Part shown: in pieces, positions 1-8,494 of the stretch
Layout of the letters: each line of letters begins with the position of its first letter
How positions within the stretch are numbered: position 1 is the first letter of the stretch
Assembly: GCA_964562015.1 (NCBI GenBank)
Contig: CAZLRH010000023.1
Location: 1-60,718 of the forward strand
Direction of reading: 5' to 3'
Source of the DNA: CAZLRH01 sp964562015
GTDB lineage: Bacteria; Verrucomicrobiota; Verrucomicrobiia; Opitutales; JABDGR01
Length of the DNA: 60,718 bases
Position numbers and translations under genes: made by a program
The notes under the pieces: model-generated
The model's input: the letters and a program-made list of their open reading frames with translations, nothing else
Told to the model about the DNA's origin: nothing
Database searches by the model: none

Positions 1-646
1 GCATGTCGCCGTACTCGATGCCGTTGTGCACCATCTTCACGTAGTGGCCCGCGCCATCCGCGCCGATGTAAGCGGTGCAGGGAATTCCGCCCTGCACAGG
101 CTTGCCGGGTGCCGCACCTTCGAGGGGCTTGCCGGTTTTCGGATCCACTTTCGCGGCGACCGCCTTCCAAATCGGCTCCAGTTCCTTCCACGCGTCCATT
201 TCGCCACCCGGCATCAGCGAGGGACCGAAACGCGCGCCTTCTTCGCCACCGGAGACACCGCTGCCGATGAACCGCAGGCCCTGTGCGCGCAGGCGCTTTT
301 CGCGGGCAATAGTGTCGTTCCAATTCGCATTGCCGCCGTCGATAATGATGTCGCCTGGCTCAAACAGCGCGGCCAGCTCGTCAATCACGGCCTCGGTCGG
401 GGAGCCGGCCTTGACGAGGATGACGACTTTGCGCGGACGCTTGAGCGAGGCCACAAAATCCTTGAGCACCGGAAAGCCGACGAGCCCGCCCGGGGTGTTC
501 GGGTGCTTGGCGACGAATTCCGTCGTCTTGGACGCGGTGCGGTTGAACACGGAAATGCGGAAGCCGTGGTCGGCGATGTTCAGGGCCAGGTTCTGGCCCA
601 TGACGGCGAGGCCGACGAGGCCGATATCGGAGGTGGCGGTAGGCAT
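1..646 (-). CDS. gnd: 6-phosphogluconate dehydrogenase, NADP-type (3' part outside window)
   Basis: Oxidative decarboxylation of 6-phosphogluconate to ribulose 5-phosphate in the cytosolic pentose phosphate pathway. The leftward reading frame starts MPTATSDIGLVGLAVMGQN, a Rossmann N-terminus, then shows IDGGNANWND, the GSGVSGGEEGARFGPSLMPGG-type substrate loop and GHYVKMVHNGIEYGDM with the catalytic Lys and Asn. About 215 residues are visible; the family is about 480, so the C-terminal helical half lies left of the window. The long-form signatures (SGGEEGARFGPS) mark the NADP-dependent dimeric type, unlike the shorter paralog near 11-12 kb. No Shine-Dalgarno is seen; the start is preceded by ctttcctccc. 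Family assignment is very secure. Confidence 0.95.
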   Translation of the reverse strand, partial: MPTATSDIGLVGLAVMGQNLALNIADHGFRISVFNRTASKTTEFVAKHPNTPGGLVGFPVLKDFVASLKRPRKVVILVKAGSPTEAVIDELAALFEPGDIIIDGGNANWNDTIAREKRLRAQGLRFIGSGVSGGEEGARFGPSLMPGGEMDAWKELEPIWKAVAAKVDPKTGKPLEGAAPGKPVQGGIPCTAYIGADGAGHYVKMVHNGIEYGDM

Positions 647-660
647 GGGAGGAAAGTGTT

Positions 661-690
661 TTAGTGTTCTAGTGATTAGTGCTCTAGTGG
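661..690. repeat. short TAGTG-rich tandem-like stretch
   Basis: In the 200-base spacer upstream of the dehydrogenase gene, the motif (t)tagtg occurs four times within 30 bases, as tagtgttc, tagtgat, tagtgctc and tagtgg. It looks like degenerate tandem repetition. I see no protein or RNA structure in it. The rest of the spacer holds the divergent promoters but no convincing -35/-10 pair. Confidence 0.35.
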
Positions 691-847
691 CCCGCGCCAG
701 ACGGGCGGAAAGCGGGAGAACGTTGAGATTAAGCGGCTCCGGGAAAAGCAGAAAGCAAAAAATGCCGCCTTTGCGCAGTAGTTCAGTAGCGCTCGCCGTC
801 ACCCATTCGCCTTGTTTGCCGGAATCAAACCGCCGATAATTCACGGC

Positions 848-1666
848 ATGGCGCTGCGCGACACCCCCGAGGGCCGGGACGAACTGGCGGCGTTGCTTGC
901 GGCCATCCCACCGCGCCGAGTGTCAACCAGCGTGCGCAAGGCCGTACTGCGGCAGGCTTATCCGCTCGCCCTTGCCTTCCTGGGTGCCATTTTCTTCATC
1001 GCCGGACTGAGTTTCGCCTGGGTGTTTTTTCCGTGGCATTTTTACGCGGACTGGCAATTGCGGGCCAACGACACCGCTACCGCGCCGGGCCGCATTGTTT
1101 CCGTAAACCAAACCTCGATGACAGTCGGCGGCAATAAATCGCACCGCGGCACCCCTGTTTTTCATTACGATTTTGAATACAGCACGCCTGGGCAAAAGTC
1201 TGGGGTGGGCGAATGCTACACGACCGGCGCGCGCTGGAAAGCCGGCCAGGCGGTCACTGTGCATTACCGGCCCGAGCGGCCCACTCTCGCCTGTATCGCC
1301 GGTGCGCGCCTGAGCCAGACGGACGCCGGCGGCGTCTTCATCCTGGCCTTCCCGTTGGTGGGTGGCGGGATTTGTTTCTGGTGCTGGCGCGCACGGCGCA
1401 AGACCCTGCGCCTGCTCGAATCCGGCCACGCCGCCGAAGCGACCATTACTGCGGTCGCGGGGACTTTGACCAAAATCAACAACAAGACCGTCTATAAAAT
1501 AACGTTGGCGTGCGACGCGGTCCTCTCGGGCGAGCCGTTGACGGCGCGGTATTATCAACCAGACATCGTCGCGTTTGCGCGGGAACGGCTGGAATCCAAA
1601 TTGCCCGTGTACGTGCTCTTTGACCCCGCCCACCCAAAATCTTGCCTCTTGCCGGAAGTGTATTAA
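848..1666 (+). CDS. DUF3592 membrane protein
   Basis: A 272-residue protein with two membrane segments, about residues 38-62 (LALAFLGAIFFIAGLSFAWVF) and 160-180 (FILAFPLVGGGICFWCW). Between them is an extracytoplasmic domain with GRIVSVNQTSM, YDFEYSTPG and AVTVHYRPERPTLACI, the pattern of DUF3592, where a small beta domain sits between transmembrane helices. A second beta-rich part follows (EATITAVAGTLTKINNKTVYKITL, ending PVYVLFDPAHPKSCLLPEVY) and resembles the first, suggesting a duplicated module. Function is unknown for the family. The ATG at 848 is preferred over an in-frame codon 36 bases upstream because family members begin near MALRDT-like hydrophilic residues. It is transcribed away from the dehydrogenase and converges on the glycosyltransferase gene. 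Confidence 0.7.
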   Translation: MALRDTPEGRDELAALLAAIPPRRVSTSVRKAVLRQAYPLALAFLGAIFFIAGLSFAWVFFPWHFYADWQLRANDTATAPGRIVSVNQTSMTVGGNKSHRGTPVFHYDFEYSTPGQKSGVGECYTTGARWKAGQAVTVHYRPERPTLACIAGARLSQTDAGGVFILAFPLVGGGICFWCWRARRKTLRLLESGHAAEATITAVAGTLTKINNKTVYKITLACDAVLSGEPLTARYYQPDIVAFARERLESKLPVYVLFDPAHPKSCLLPEVY

Positions 1667-1724
1667 GTCCCAAATGCCGGGTTTCGCATCGTAAAATCAG
1701 TCCGGCTTTGCGAGAAGCTGGAGA

Positions 1725-3119
1725 TTAGTCCTGTCGCAGCTCCACTGGAAAAATCGGCGCGAGACTGAAAGCCGTGAGCAGGACCGCCACGGGCAGCACT
1801 TGGAGCAAAAGCCGATCCAGTGTGACGAGGAGGAGTTGTTCGAGCGGCTGGGGGCTGATCAAATAGGCGAGCCCGTCCGCGAGGCCCACGCCCGCCAGCA
1901 AAGCGAGCAGGATCCACGGCGCCGCTCCCGCGCGCTGGAGTTGCCCCAGCAAAAAAGCGCCCAAGGCCAGCACCCACAGACAGTAGTACGGAATAGGGTC
2001 GAAGGTGTTGTAGCAGAAATAACCCAAAATCAACCGCCAGCGCGGCCAGTTCGCCGCCACAGTGGTGGGGTTCAGGTGACTGGGATAATTTTCGTCAATG
2101 TGTGGAAGGCCGTGGCGAAAAATGGCCCAAGGCAACAGACAGACCAAAGCCGCTAGCGCCGGCGCCAATTCCTGCGGGAAACTTCCTGCCGGCCTCCGCC
2201 GTCCACGGCCAAAAGCCAGCACGACCACCAGCGTAATCACGGCCATGGGTAGTCCTTCATTTTTAGTAAAAACGCCGGCGGCGCCAAAAAAAGCCGCCAG
2301 ACGAAGGTCCGACTTTTCGCCCCCGGCCAACCACCGTGTCGCATAAACGGCGCTGCCGGCAAAAAAGGCGGCGAGCGGCAAATCGGCCGTGCCCACGCTG
2401 GCCCACCGCACCACAATCGGCGCACTGGCAAAAAGCGCCACCAGCGCCAGAGCCACGGGCCGCCCCAAGCGCGAACGCACCGCGCCGTAGAGAAAAACAA
2501 TCAAGCCCAGAAATAAAAAATAACCGGGAGCCTTGCCGAGCGTATCGTTGACCGCGCCCATCGCCGCATAACCGCCCGCCGTCAAAAAAGGCACCAGCAG
2601 CGGGTAATCCAAATGTGAAAAACCCAGCGAAGCATCCTGAAAATAGTTTTGCAACGCAGGCAGGGGAGCCGAATAAAGCACTTTCGCCTTAAAGCCCCAA
2701 ATGGCAAAAGCGTCCCATTCCACCAAGGGATAGGTGAACGTGCTATAAGCAATTAGCCCCGCCGCCCACAGCAACAATACAAGCGATGGCAGGCCCAGCG
2801 CATCAGCCCGCGTCAAATTTGGCCAAAATTCCGCCGGCTTCACCCAGCGCCGCGCGCGTCCAAGCCACGCCACGCCCGCGACCACCACGAACAGCAGCAA
2901 GCTCAAAAGCATCCGGCTGGGTTGCACGCCCGCGAGCGACAGCCAAAAATGGAGAAACGGCACGCCGCCGCAGCCCATTAAAATCGACAGTCCGAATATT
3001 TCCGCAGGCGTCCGGCGCGCGGGCCCCCCTAACACGCAAAGCAGAGCATAACCGGCCCCCAGCAGCAGCCCGAGGTAGGCCAGCATCCAGAGGAGGTCGG
3101 AAACAGAGGTCGAATTCAC
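1725..3119 (-). CDS. GT39/PMT-like polytopic membrane glycosyltransferase
   Basis: A 464-residue protein with about ten or eleven hydrophobic helices. The motif EWDAFAIWGFKAKVLY in the first large loop, HLDYPLLVPF, and GTADLPLAAFFAGSAVYATRW are typical of dolichyl-phosphate-mannose mannosyltransferase-like (GT39/ArnT/PMT_2) proteins, which move a sugar from a polyprenyl phosphate carrier to an acceptor outside the membrane. The acidic residues in the first loop would be the expected catalytic site. The start is placed at GTG because it overlaps the stop of the upstream gene as GTGA, a translational-coupling arrangement; a longer frame exists but would overlap far into that gene. Acceptor and donor cannot be read from sequence. 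Last gene of a leftward run that also encodes esterases, so modification of surface glycans is possible but unproved. Confidence 0.7.
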   Translation of the reverse strand: MNSTSVSDLLWMLAYLGLLLGAGYALLCVLGGPARRTPAEIFGLSILMGCGGVPFLHFWLSLAGVQPSRMLLSLLLFVVVAGVAWLGRARRWVKPAEFWPNLTRADALGLPSLVLLLWAAGLIAYSTFTYPLVEWDAFAIWGFKAKVLYSAPLPALQNYFQDASLGFSHLDYPLLVPFLTAGGYAAMGAVNDTLGKAPGYFLFLGLIVFLYGAVRSRLGRPVALALVALFASAPIVVRWASVGTADLPLAAFFAGSAVYATRWLAGGEKSDLRLAAFFGAAGVFTKNEGLPMAVITLVVVLAFGRGRRRPAGSFPQELAPALAALVCLLPWAIFRHGLPHIDENYPSHLNPTTVAANWPRWRLILGYFCYNTFDPIPYYCLWVLALGAFLLGQLQRAGAAPWILLALLAGVGLADGLAYLISPQPLEQLLLVTLDRLLLQVLPVAVLLTAFSLAPIFPVELRQD

Positions 3120-3595
3120 GGGGCGGAAGTGACAAAGCGAATGGAGCCGTCGTCGCTGCGCTGGATGGTCAGCTTGGCTTGGACGTCGTGGGCCTTGAGC
3201 CACTCCACGGTGGGTTGGAACGGCGGAAACAGGGGAGCGCCGTCGGGCGGCGGCTCCACGGTCGCGGAGTCCGCCACGTACAAGCGCCGCGGGTAAGCCT
3301 GGGAAGCGCCGCGGAAATAAAACATCAGCATGAGCAACCGCTGGCCCGGCTGCGTGTCATCCCAACCGGCGAATTGCAGGAGCAGATTTCCTCGCGGCGC
3401 GACGGCATGGAAGGCTTCGTCGATATGCGCGCACTGCGCGTCGTAGGACGCCAATTGCTCCCGATGGCCGGCAAAGGCGGAGAGCATGAAGCGGGGCGCC
3501 GCCGCCACCGCACAGCCCAAGAGCACGAGCAAGCCCCAGAAGAAAAATCGGCGTGCCGGCCTGGTTGGCTCCATCCGCTGGTGCTCTGCAGTCAT
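3116..3595 (-). CDS. small membrane-anchored protein, unknown function
   Basis: About 159 residues with one N-terminal hydrophobic helix (FFFWGLLVLLGCAVAAAPRFML) and a soluble domain probably outside the membrane, containing APRGNLLLQFAGWDDTQPGQRLLMLMFYFRGASQAYPRRLYVAD. I recognise no catalytic motif. It shares a 4-base GTGA overlap with the following glycosyltransferase gene, so the two are very likely made together; such small partners often accompany GT39-like enzymes. The start is uncertain: ATGs at 3595 and 3574 are both in frame, and the second gives a more usual signal-anchor spacing. Its upstream neighbour in the run ends 69 bases away. Confidence 0.6.
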   Translation of the reverse strand: MTAEHQRMEPTRPARRFFFWGLLVLLGCAVAAAPRFMLSAFAGHREQLASYDAQCAHIDEAFHAVAPRGNLLLQFAGWDDTQPGQRLLMLMFYFRGASQAYPRRLYVADSATVEPPPDGAPLFPPFQPTVEWLKAHDVQAKLTIQRSDDGSIRFVTSAP

Positions 3596-3664
3596 CGCCG
3601 CGCATCTATCGCAAATTATCCCGGCCATGGCCAAGCAAAAGCCGGCGCGGGAGCGCGCAGATTT

Positions 3665-4621
3665 TTAGAACTTCTGCGCGTGCAGCCAGGCGATGCACTG
3701 AGCATTCCAGGCGTCGGTGAGGCCGAAGCCGTGATTGCCATAATTGGCGCGCAGGTAAACGACCGGAACGTTGTTCTTGATCAATGCGGCCACATAATTG
3801 TCGGAGTTGGCGATGGGCACGGTGCGGTCGATGAATGAACTCACGACATAGGCCGGGGGCGTATTCGCCGTCACCTGTTTTTCATTGCTGAATTGGGTCA
3901 TGAGCTCCGGATTCGGCGTAGCGCCAAGGAAAGCGGTGCGAGAGCCTTTGTGCACGATGGCATCGTCGTCCATATTGATCACCGGATAGAGCAGGATGTG
4001 CAAATCGGGCCGGGAGGACACGCGGTCCACGGGGTCGGCGGCCGCGGGATCGCCGGCGCTGAAATGCGTGGCGAGGCTGCTGGCCATGTGGCCGCCGGCG
4101 GAAAAGCCGATGACGCCGATGCGCTGCGGGTCCAATTTCCATTCCGCCGCATGTGCCCGCACATAACGGACGGCGCGTTCGCCATCGTTAAACTCCACAG
4201 GATAATGGTAAGTCGGCCCGAGGCGGTATTGCGCGACAAAGGCGGTGATGCCGTTGCTCGCGAGCCATTGCGCGATGGCCGAGCCCTCCTTCACGGTGGA
4301 CAGGCTGACATACCCGCCGCCGGGAAACACCACCATGGCCGCGCCGCTCGCCTGGCCGTCGGGCGGAAGAAAAACCGTGAGATTCGGAATGTCCTTGGGG
4401 CTTTCGCCCACGGCACCCGGCGCGGGTCCGTCCCAAAGGTGGATGATTTGCTTATTTTGCAAGGGCGCTGAAGATGCGCCGGGGGAAGTAGGGGAGGAAG
4501 CTGGGCTTGTGGCGGCTGATTGTGGCGCAGCTGTCTGAGCGGTCGCCGGAACCGGCGTGTCCGTGGTGGCGGCGGAGAGAGCAGTCGTTACCAGAGCAAA
4601 TAAAAATGCGGGGGTTTTCAT
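3665..4621 (-). CDS. secreted alpha/beta hydrolase (BD-FAE / acetyl-xylan-esterase-like)
   Basis: A 318-residue exported esterase. A Sec signal (MKTPAFLFALVTTALSAA) is followed by an Ala/Ser/Pro/Thr-rich linker of about 50 residues and an alpha/beta hydrolase domain. The oxyanion-hole strand PGGGYVSLS, nucleophile elbow GFSAGG (Ser174), a C-terminal Asp in SFIDRTVP and His in NYGNHGFGL give a full catalytic triad. The HGGG-to-PGGGY variant is typical of the bacterial BD-FAE/Axe-type carbohydrate esterases that deacetylate or deferuloylate plant polysaccharides. The signal peptide fixes the start. It follows another hydrolase of the same fold by 47 bases, and both lie downstream of a rhamnogalacturonan acetylesterase, indicating a polymer deacetylation operon. 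Exact ester bond is inferred only. Confidence 0.85.
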   Translation of the reverse strand: MKTPAFLFALVTTALSAATTDTPVPATAQTAAPQSAATSPASSPTSPGASSAPLQNKQIIHLWDGPAPGAVGESPKDIPNLTVFLPPDGQASGAAMVVFPGGGYVSLSTVKEGSAIAQWLASNGITAFVAQYRLGPTYHYPVEFNDGERAVRYVRAHAAEWKLDPQRIGVIGFSAGGHMASSLATHFSAGDPAAADPVDRVSSRPDLHILLYPVINMDDDAIVHKGSRTAFLGATPNPELMTQFSNEKQVTANTPPAYVVSSFIDRTVPIANSDNYVAALIKNNVPVVYLRANYGNHGFGLTDAWNAQCIAWLHAQKF

Positions 4622-4668
4622 TGGGAAAGCGTGTTTCAAGATTAAGATTTTTTTCTGACTAATATGCG

Positions 4669-5697
4669 TTAATTCGCCGGAGGAGCTGCTGCCGTCTCCG
4701 CGGGCGCGGGCGCTGGGGCTGCCCCGCCGCGCCGCCCACGGCCACCGGCACCACGCGCGCTTGCCGCAGGTACCGTGTCCGCCGGCGCAAGAAAACCTTT
4801 GAATTGCAGCCATTCTTCCGCGCGTTGCGGCCATTCATTCGTCGTGCCGAACGCGGGACTCAGGCCCGACCCGTGCGTGCCCAGCTCGTACAAATGCATT
4901 TCCGCCGGCACATGGGCTTTGCGCAGCGCTTCGTAAAACTGAATCGTGTTTTCCTCGCTGACGGTCGTGTCGCTCATCGTGTGGACGAGGAAGGTCGGCG
5001 GGGTGTCGCGGGTCACGTGTTGCTCGACAGAATAATGCGCCTCGAGTTCGGGCGAAGGGTTGCGGCCCATGAGCGCGGTGCGCGAGGCGGTGTGCGCCAC
5101 CGGGTCGGTCATGCTCAGCACCGGGAAAGTCAGGATCATGAAATCGGGCCGGCCGCTGATGCTGTCAAAGGTCGTGTTGCCGGTCTTGCCATCGGGATCG
5201 TCAAAGAGCGTGCCCGCGCTGGCAATGACATGCGAGCCCGCGGAATTGCCGATGCCGCCGATGCGGTTCGGATCGAGGCCCCAATCTTTGGCGTTCATCC
5301 GCACGATACGGAAAGCGCGCAAGACATCCTGCAACGGCGCGGGTTCGCCGTAGTCGGTGTTGCGATAAATCAGCACGAACACCGCCACGCCGGCGTCGCG
5401 CAGCCACTGGGTGAAGCCCTCGCCGCCGACATTGACGTGCACATAACCGCCGCCCGGCGCAAAGATGATGGAGGCGCCATTGGCCTTCCCGGGCGCGGCC
5501 GGATAATACATCAAAAACGGATGATGCGTGTGCGTATACGTCGTGCCCTGGACCGTTTCGTTGGAAGTGTCGGCCTTGATGTTCGGCACTCCCTCGGGCC
5601 ACAACGGAATTTCCTTGGGGATTTCAACGGCGCCGCGAGCGAGCGAGCCAACAAACGCCAGCAGAAGAATGGTCAGCCAACGAGTGGAGTATTTCAT
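4669..5697 (-). CDS. secreted alpha/beta hydrolase, paralog of the next gene
   Basis: A 342-residue exported alpha/beta hydrolase: signal peptide MKYSTRWLTILLLAFVGSLARG, then EIPLWPEGVPN at the mature start, the PGGGYVHVN oxyanion strand, nucleophile GNSAGS (Ser152), an Asp in MSDTTVSEEN and His in LGTHGSGL. This is the same BD-FAE-like esterase subfamily as its downstream neighbour, with about 30-40 percent similarity by eye, so the pair arose by duplication. A low-complexity C-tail rich in Gly, Arg, Ala and Pro (RGAGGRGRRGG then APAPAPAET) may be a cell-surface or linker segment. The start is set by the signal peptide. Probably acts on acetylated or feruloylated plant polysaccharide in the periplasm or outside the cell. 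Confidence 0.85.
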   Translation of the reverse strand: MKYSTRWLTILLLAFVGSLARGAVEIPKEIPLWPEGVPNIKADTSNETVQGTTYTHTHHPFLMYYPAAPGKANGASIIFAPGGGYVHVNVGGEGFTQWLRDAGVAVFVLIYRNTDYGEPAPLQDVLRAFRIVRMNAKDWGLDPNRIGGIGNSAGSHVIASAGTLFDDPDGKTGNTTFDSISGRPDFMILTFPVLSMTDPVAHTASRTALMGRNPSPELEAHYSVEQHVTRDTPPTFLVHTMSDTTVSEENTIQFYEALRKAHVPAEMHLYELGTHGSGLSPAFGTTNEWPQRAEEWLQFKGFLAPADTVPAASARGAGGRGRRGGAAPAPAPAETAAAPPAN

Positions 5698-5738
5698 GTT
5701 AAAACATTCGCCTCAAAAGATTCCCTCCGCACCCGAGC

Positions 5739-6737
5739 CTACTTGGCGGACGGGGTCGCGGAGGCCGGAGCCGCCGACGTTGCGGGCACTGCGGATGCCG
5801 TCGCACCCGGCATCGGCAATAGCGAAGGCCGGGGCTTTTCTTGCGCTTTGGGATCGGCAAAAGTCATCGACATGGTCGCGGGCGGCACCGCTTTGCCCTT
5901 GTCGGAAAACCAGTTGGCCACCGGATCATTCTTGAGAGTTTTGAGCCCGGCGACGATGTTGAGGGCGTTGAATTCCGCGCCTTCGGGGCTCGAGTGCGTG
6001 GTGTCCTTCGGATACCATGGCGTGACGGCTGCTTTGCCCATTTTGTCGTATTGGTCGGCGACGATGTTGGTAAAATCCACAAAATCGACTCCGCTGGCCT
6101 TGGCCTGCTGGGCGGTCCACAAACCGTAATTGCCGAAGCCGCGCTCTACCTTGCCGTCCGTCCATTCGTTGCGCACAGTGAGCGAAAAGAGCACCGGGAT
6201 GCCGCCCTTGGCTTTTGAGTCGGCGATGAACTGGCGCAGGTAATGGCCGAAAGTGTAAACCGTTTCCGTGCGGCCATTGGCGGCGGTGACTTCCACGGTT
6301 TCTTCGCCGATGCCCTCGACGGAGGAGCGATTTTTGACGGTGTCCTTGGCCGGCCCGCCAGGAATATTGATGTCGTTGTGGCCAAATTGAATCAAGACCA
6401 CATCGCCCGGGTGAATTTGACTGGCCACGCGCGCCCAGTTGCCGCCGGTAGTATAAGTCCGCGCGCTCAGCCCGGCGCGACCGAGGTTGACCACGCTGAC
6501 TTTCGTGGGATCGAAAAAGCTGGCGAGATGCGAGCCCCAGCCAAGATTGGCGCCGTTATTGGAAGTCGAATCGCCGGCGATGAGAATTTGCGGCAAGCTG
6601 ACCGCAGAATCAGCCGCCGGGGCTGGGGTCGTGGTCGCGGGGGCCGCGGTTTGCGCGCGGGCGGCGACGACGCCCAGCGTCAAAAGCAAAAGGCCGGACT
6701 GGAAAATGCGGCTGACAAAGGAAGGGGTATTATTCAT
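5739..6737 (-). CDS. SGNH hydrolase, rhamnogalacturonan acetylesterase-like (CE12 type)
   Basis: A 332-residue exported esterase. The signal peptide covers about MNNTPSFVSRIFQSGLLLLTLGVVAARA. The SGNH blocks are all present: block I GDSTSNNGANLGWG (Ser57), a Gly block in NLGRAGLSARTYTTGG, block III FGHNDIN with Asn, and block V DTTHSS with the Asp-x-x-His pair. This layout, with the long GGPAKDT...GIGEETVEV insertion after block III, matches rhamnogalacturonan acetylesterases that remove acetyl groups from pectic rhamnogalacturonan I. The C-terminus is Ala/Pro-rich. First gene of the leftward run with two alpha/beta esterases; the 166-base gap to the divergent SHD1-like gene should contain its promoter. 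Confidence 0.88.
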   Translation of the reverse strand: MNNTPSFVSRIFQSGLLLLTLGVVAARAQTAAPATTTPAPAADSAVSLPQILIAGDSTSNNGANLGWGSHLASFFDPTKVSVVNLGRAGLSARTYTTGGNWARVASQIHPGDVVLIQFGHNDINIPGGPAKDTVKNRSSVEGIGEETVEVTAANGRTETVYTFGHYLRQFIADSKAKGGIPVLFSLTVRNEWTDGKVERGFGNYGLWTAQQAKASGVDFVDFTNIVADQYDKMGKAAVTPWYPKDTTHSSPEGAEFNALNIVAGLKTLKNDPVANWFSDKGKAVPPATMSMTFADPKAQEKPRPSLLPMPGATASAVPATSAAPASATPSAK

Positions 6738-6903
6738 CGGACGAAGGGGGTGGGGAAGGATGAAACTACGGAGACCCGGCCTGGGTTTCAAGTGTGGAGT
6801 GGCCCGCGCCCGCTGCCGTTGGGTTGGTCTCACACAAAACCACCGCAGGGATTGACACGCCACCCATGACGGGTATTACTCATTCATAGATTAGCGTTAC
6901 CCC

Positions 6904-7872
6904 ATGCGCGTCTTTTTTCACCATCCGGACCGCCCGTTAGGCAACCTTGGCGTGGTCCGTGGCAGTGCCCAGATTTGGTGGCTCGCCGGATTGCTGGCGG
7001 CTTGGGGGAGTCCGGCCTATTCGCATGCCGCGGAGGCACCGCCCGCGACCGACACCCCACCGGCGGCAGTGCAGCCGGCTCCGCCTCCGGAACCCGCGGA
7101 ACCTCCGCCTGTCACTCCTCCGCCGCCACTTCCACCCGCCTTTGTCGCCCCGCCGCCGCGTGCGCGCCCGGGCCCAGCACGTCCGGCGGCCCCGACCTAC
7201 CCCGTGACCATGGGCAATGAAACGGCCAACGGGCTGCACACGTTCACCAACGATGAAGGCGCGCAAATCAAGGCCAAGGTGCAGAGCGTGCTCGAGCCCG
7301 AAGTTTTTTTGAAGCGGGATGACGGCGGGCAGTTTCATTGGCCCATCGCAAAATTTTCGAAAACCGACCAGGAATTCATCCGCGCCTGGGCCCTCCGGGA
7401 TGCGATCCAGCATGATGGAGTCTTCAAAATCATCGCCTCCGACATTCGCGACCTGCCGACCACGTCCTCTACGCCCGACATCACCTCGGTAAAATGGCAG
7501 GAAGGCTACAAAGTGAAATTGGACAACAAGGCCTCCATCGATTTGCACAACCTCGTCGTGCAATACCGCATTTTCAAGCTCGATTCCATCGCCGGGTCGA
7601 CGCAGGCCCACGACGGCAAAGTCATCCCGACGCCTGGCCGCCAGTTGGTGCCAGACCTGCCCGTGCGCGGCTCCACGGACTTTACCAGCGTCATGGTGCC
7701 GATGAAGCAGCAATCACTCAACGCGAATTATTATTACGGCAACAACGGCCTGCGGAACAACGCCGACGACCTCCTGGGCATCTGGCTGCGCGTTTACACG
7801 AGCGACGGCCAACTGCTGCAGGAATGGTGCTCGTCGCCGGACCTGATGAAAAAGCAACCGTGGCCGAATTGA
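6904..7872 (+). CDS. exported proline-rich protein with SHD1-like domain
   Basis: A 322-residue protein with a probable signal segment at residues 24-43 (QIWWLAGLLAAWGSPAYSHAA), a Pro/Ala-rich linker at about 44-100, and then, at about 112-163, HTFTNDEGAQIKAKV...EVFLKRDDGGQFHWPIAKFSKTDQEFIRAW. That pattern (R/T-x-W/F-T-x-x-G...V.L...G....P...LS..D..F) is the SHD1-like domain often found in planctomycete and verrucomicrobial exported proteins. The C-terminal 160 residues are beta-rich, with YKVKLDNKASIDLHNLVVQYRIFKLDS, suggesting an immunoglobulin-like fold, and end in LLQEWCSSPDLMKKQPWPN. Likely a structural or binding protein of the cell envelope; no catalytic motif is seen. Stands alone, divergent from the esterase run. 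Confidence 0.65.
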   Translation: MRVFFHHPDRPLGNLGVVRGSAQIWWLAGLLAAWGSPAYSHAAEAPPATDTPPAAVQPAPPPEPAEPPPVTPPPPLPPAFVAPPPRARPGPARPAAPTYPVTMGNETANGLHTFTNDEGAQIKAKVQSVLEPEVFLKRDDGGQFHWPIAKFSKTDQEFIRAWALRDAIQHDGVFKIIASDIRDLPTTSSTPDITSVKWQEGYKVKLDNKASIDLHNLVVQYRIFKLDSIAGSTQAHDGKVIPTPGRQLVPDLPVRGSTDFTSVMVPMKQQSLNANYYYGNNGLRNNADDLLGIWLRVYTSDGQLLQEWCSSPDLMKKQPWPN

Positions 7873-7953
7873 GCGGGGGCGAAGGGCGGAGGAAAGCCGG
7901 GGCCCGGTGAATTTACCCTTTGCGGCGCAGCGCATTCTGCTAAGCTGGCGGGC

Positions 7954-8439
7954 ATGAAATGTTGCGCCCACGGGCCCGAAATTCGCAGTGGCGAAGCCAG
8001 CGAGCGCGCCAGCCTGGCGGCACTGCTGACCGCCTGCCGGGCCGCGGGCTTGCGCCGCACGCGGCTGCTCGAGCGCGTCCTGCGCGTGTTGCAAATGCGC
8101 CCGGAGCCGGTGAACACCCAGGAACTCCTCGCCGCCCGGGGCATTGCGGGCGCCTGCGACCCGGCCACCTTGTACCGCCTGTTGCAGCGCCTCGAGGAAA
8201 AAGGATTGGTACGGCGCATCGGGCTGCATGAGCGGTCCGCCCATTATGCGCTGCGGCGGGACCACCACCATGATTATGTGGTGTGCCGGAAGTGCGGCGA
8301 TGTGGAATTGCTGAAAATGGAATGCCCGGTCGAGCGCATCGAGCGGGAAGTGGGTCGGCGCACGGGCTTCCGCGAGATCGATCATGAATTGCAGTTTTAT
8401 GGGATCTGCCCGCAGTGCAGCCGGGAAGTCCCGGCGTAG
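7954..8439 (+). CDS. Fur-family metal-responsive transcription regulator
   Basis: A 161-residue DNA-binding regulator. The winged helix is at residues 20-100, with the recognition-helix signature DPATLYRLLQRLEEKGLVRR. The dimerisation domain carries DHHHDYVVCRKCG (the family HHH(D/Y) metal motif and Cys111/Cys114) and a second pair, CPQC at 152-155, which together would form the structural zinc site. These features place it in the Fur/Zur superfamily; the short His-rich metal site and CxxC pairs fit a Zur-like zinc regulator better than an iron Fur, but this cannot be settled by eye. No metal transporter lies next to it, so its targets are probably elsewhere. The 81-base upstream spacer has no obvious operator palindrome. 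Confidence 0.88.
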   Translation: MKCCAHGPEIRSGEASERASLAALLTACRAAGLRRTRLLERVLRVLQMRPEPVNTQELLAARGIAGACDPATLYRLLQRLEEKGLVRRIGLHERSAHYALRRDHHHDYVVCRKCGDVELLKMECPVERIEREVGRRTGFREIDHELQFYGICPQCSREVPA

Positions 8440-8494
8440 TTTCAGCCCCGGCACGCTCCAGATTTTTACTTCATCATCGAACGACCTTTTCGCC

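Noticed and set aside
4804..6129. 441-codon + strand frame opposite two esterases
   Set aside because: Spans two real genes on the other strand and has no protein-like composition.
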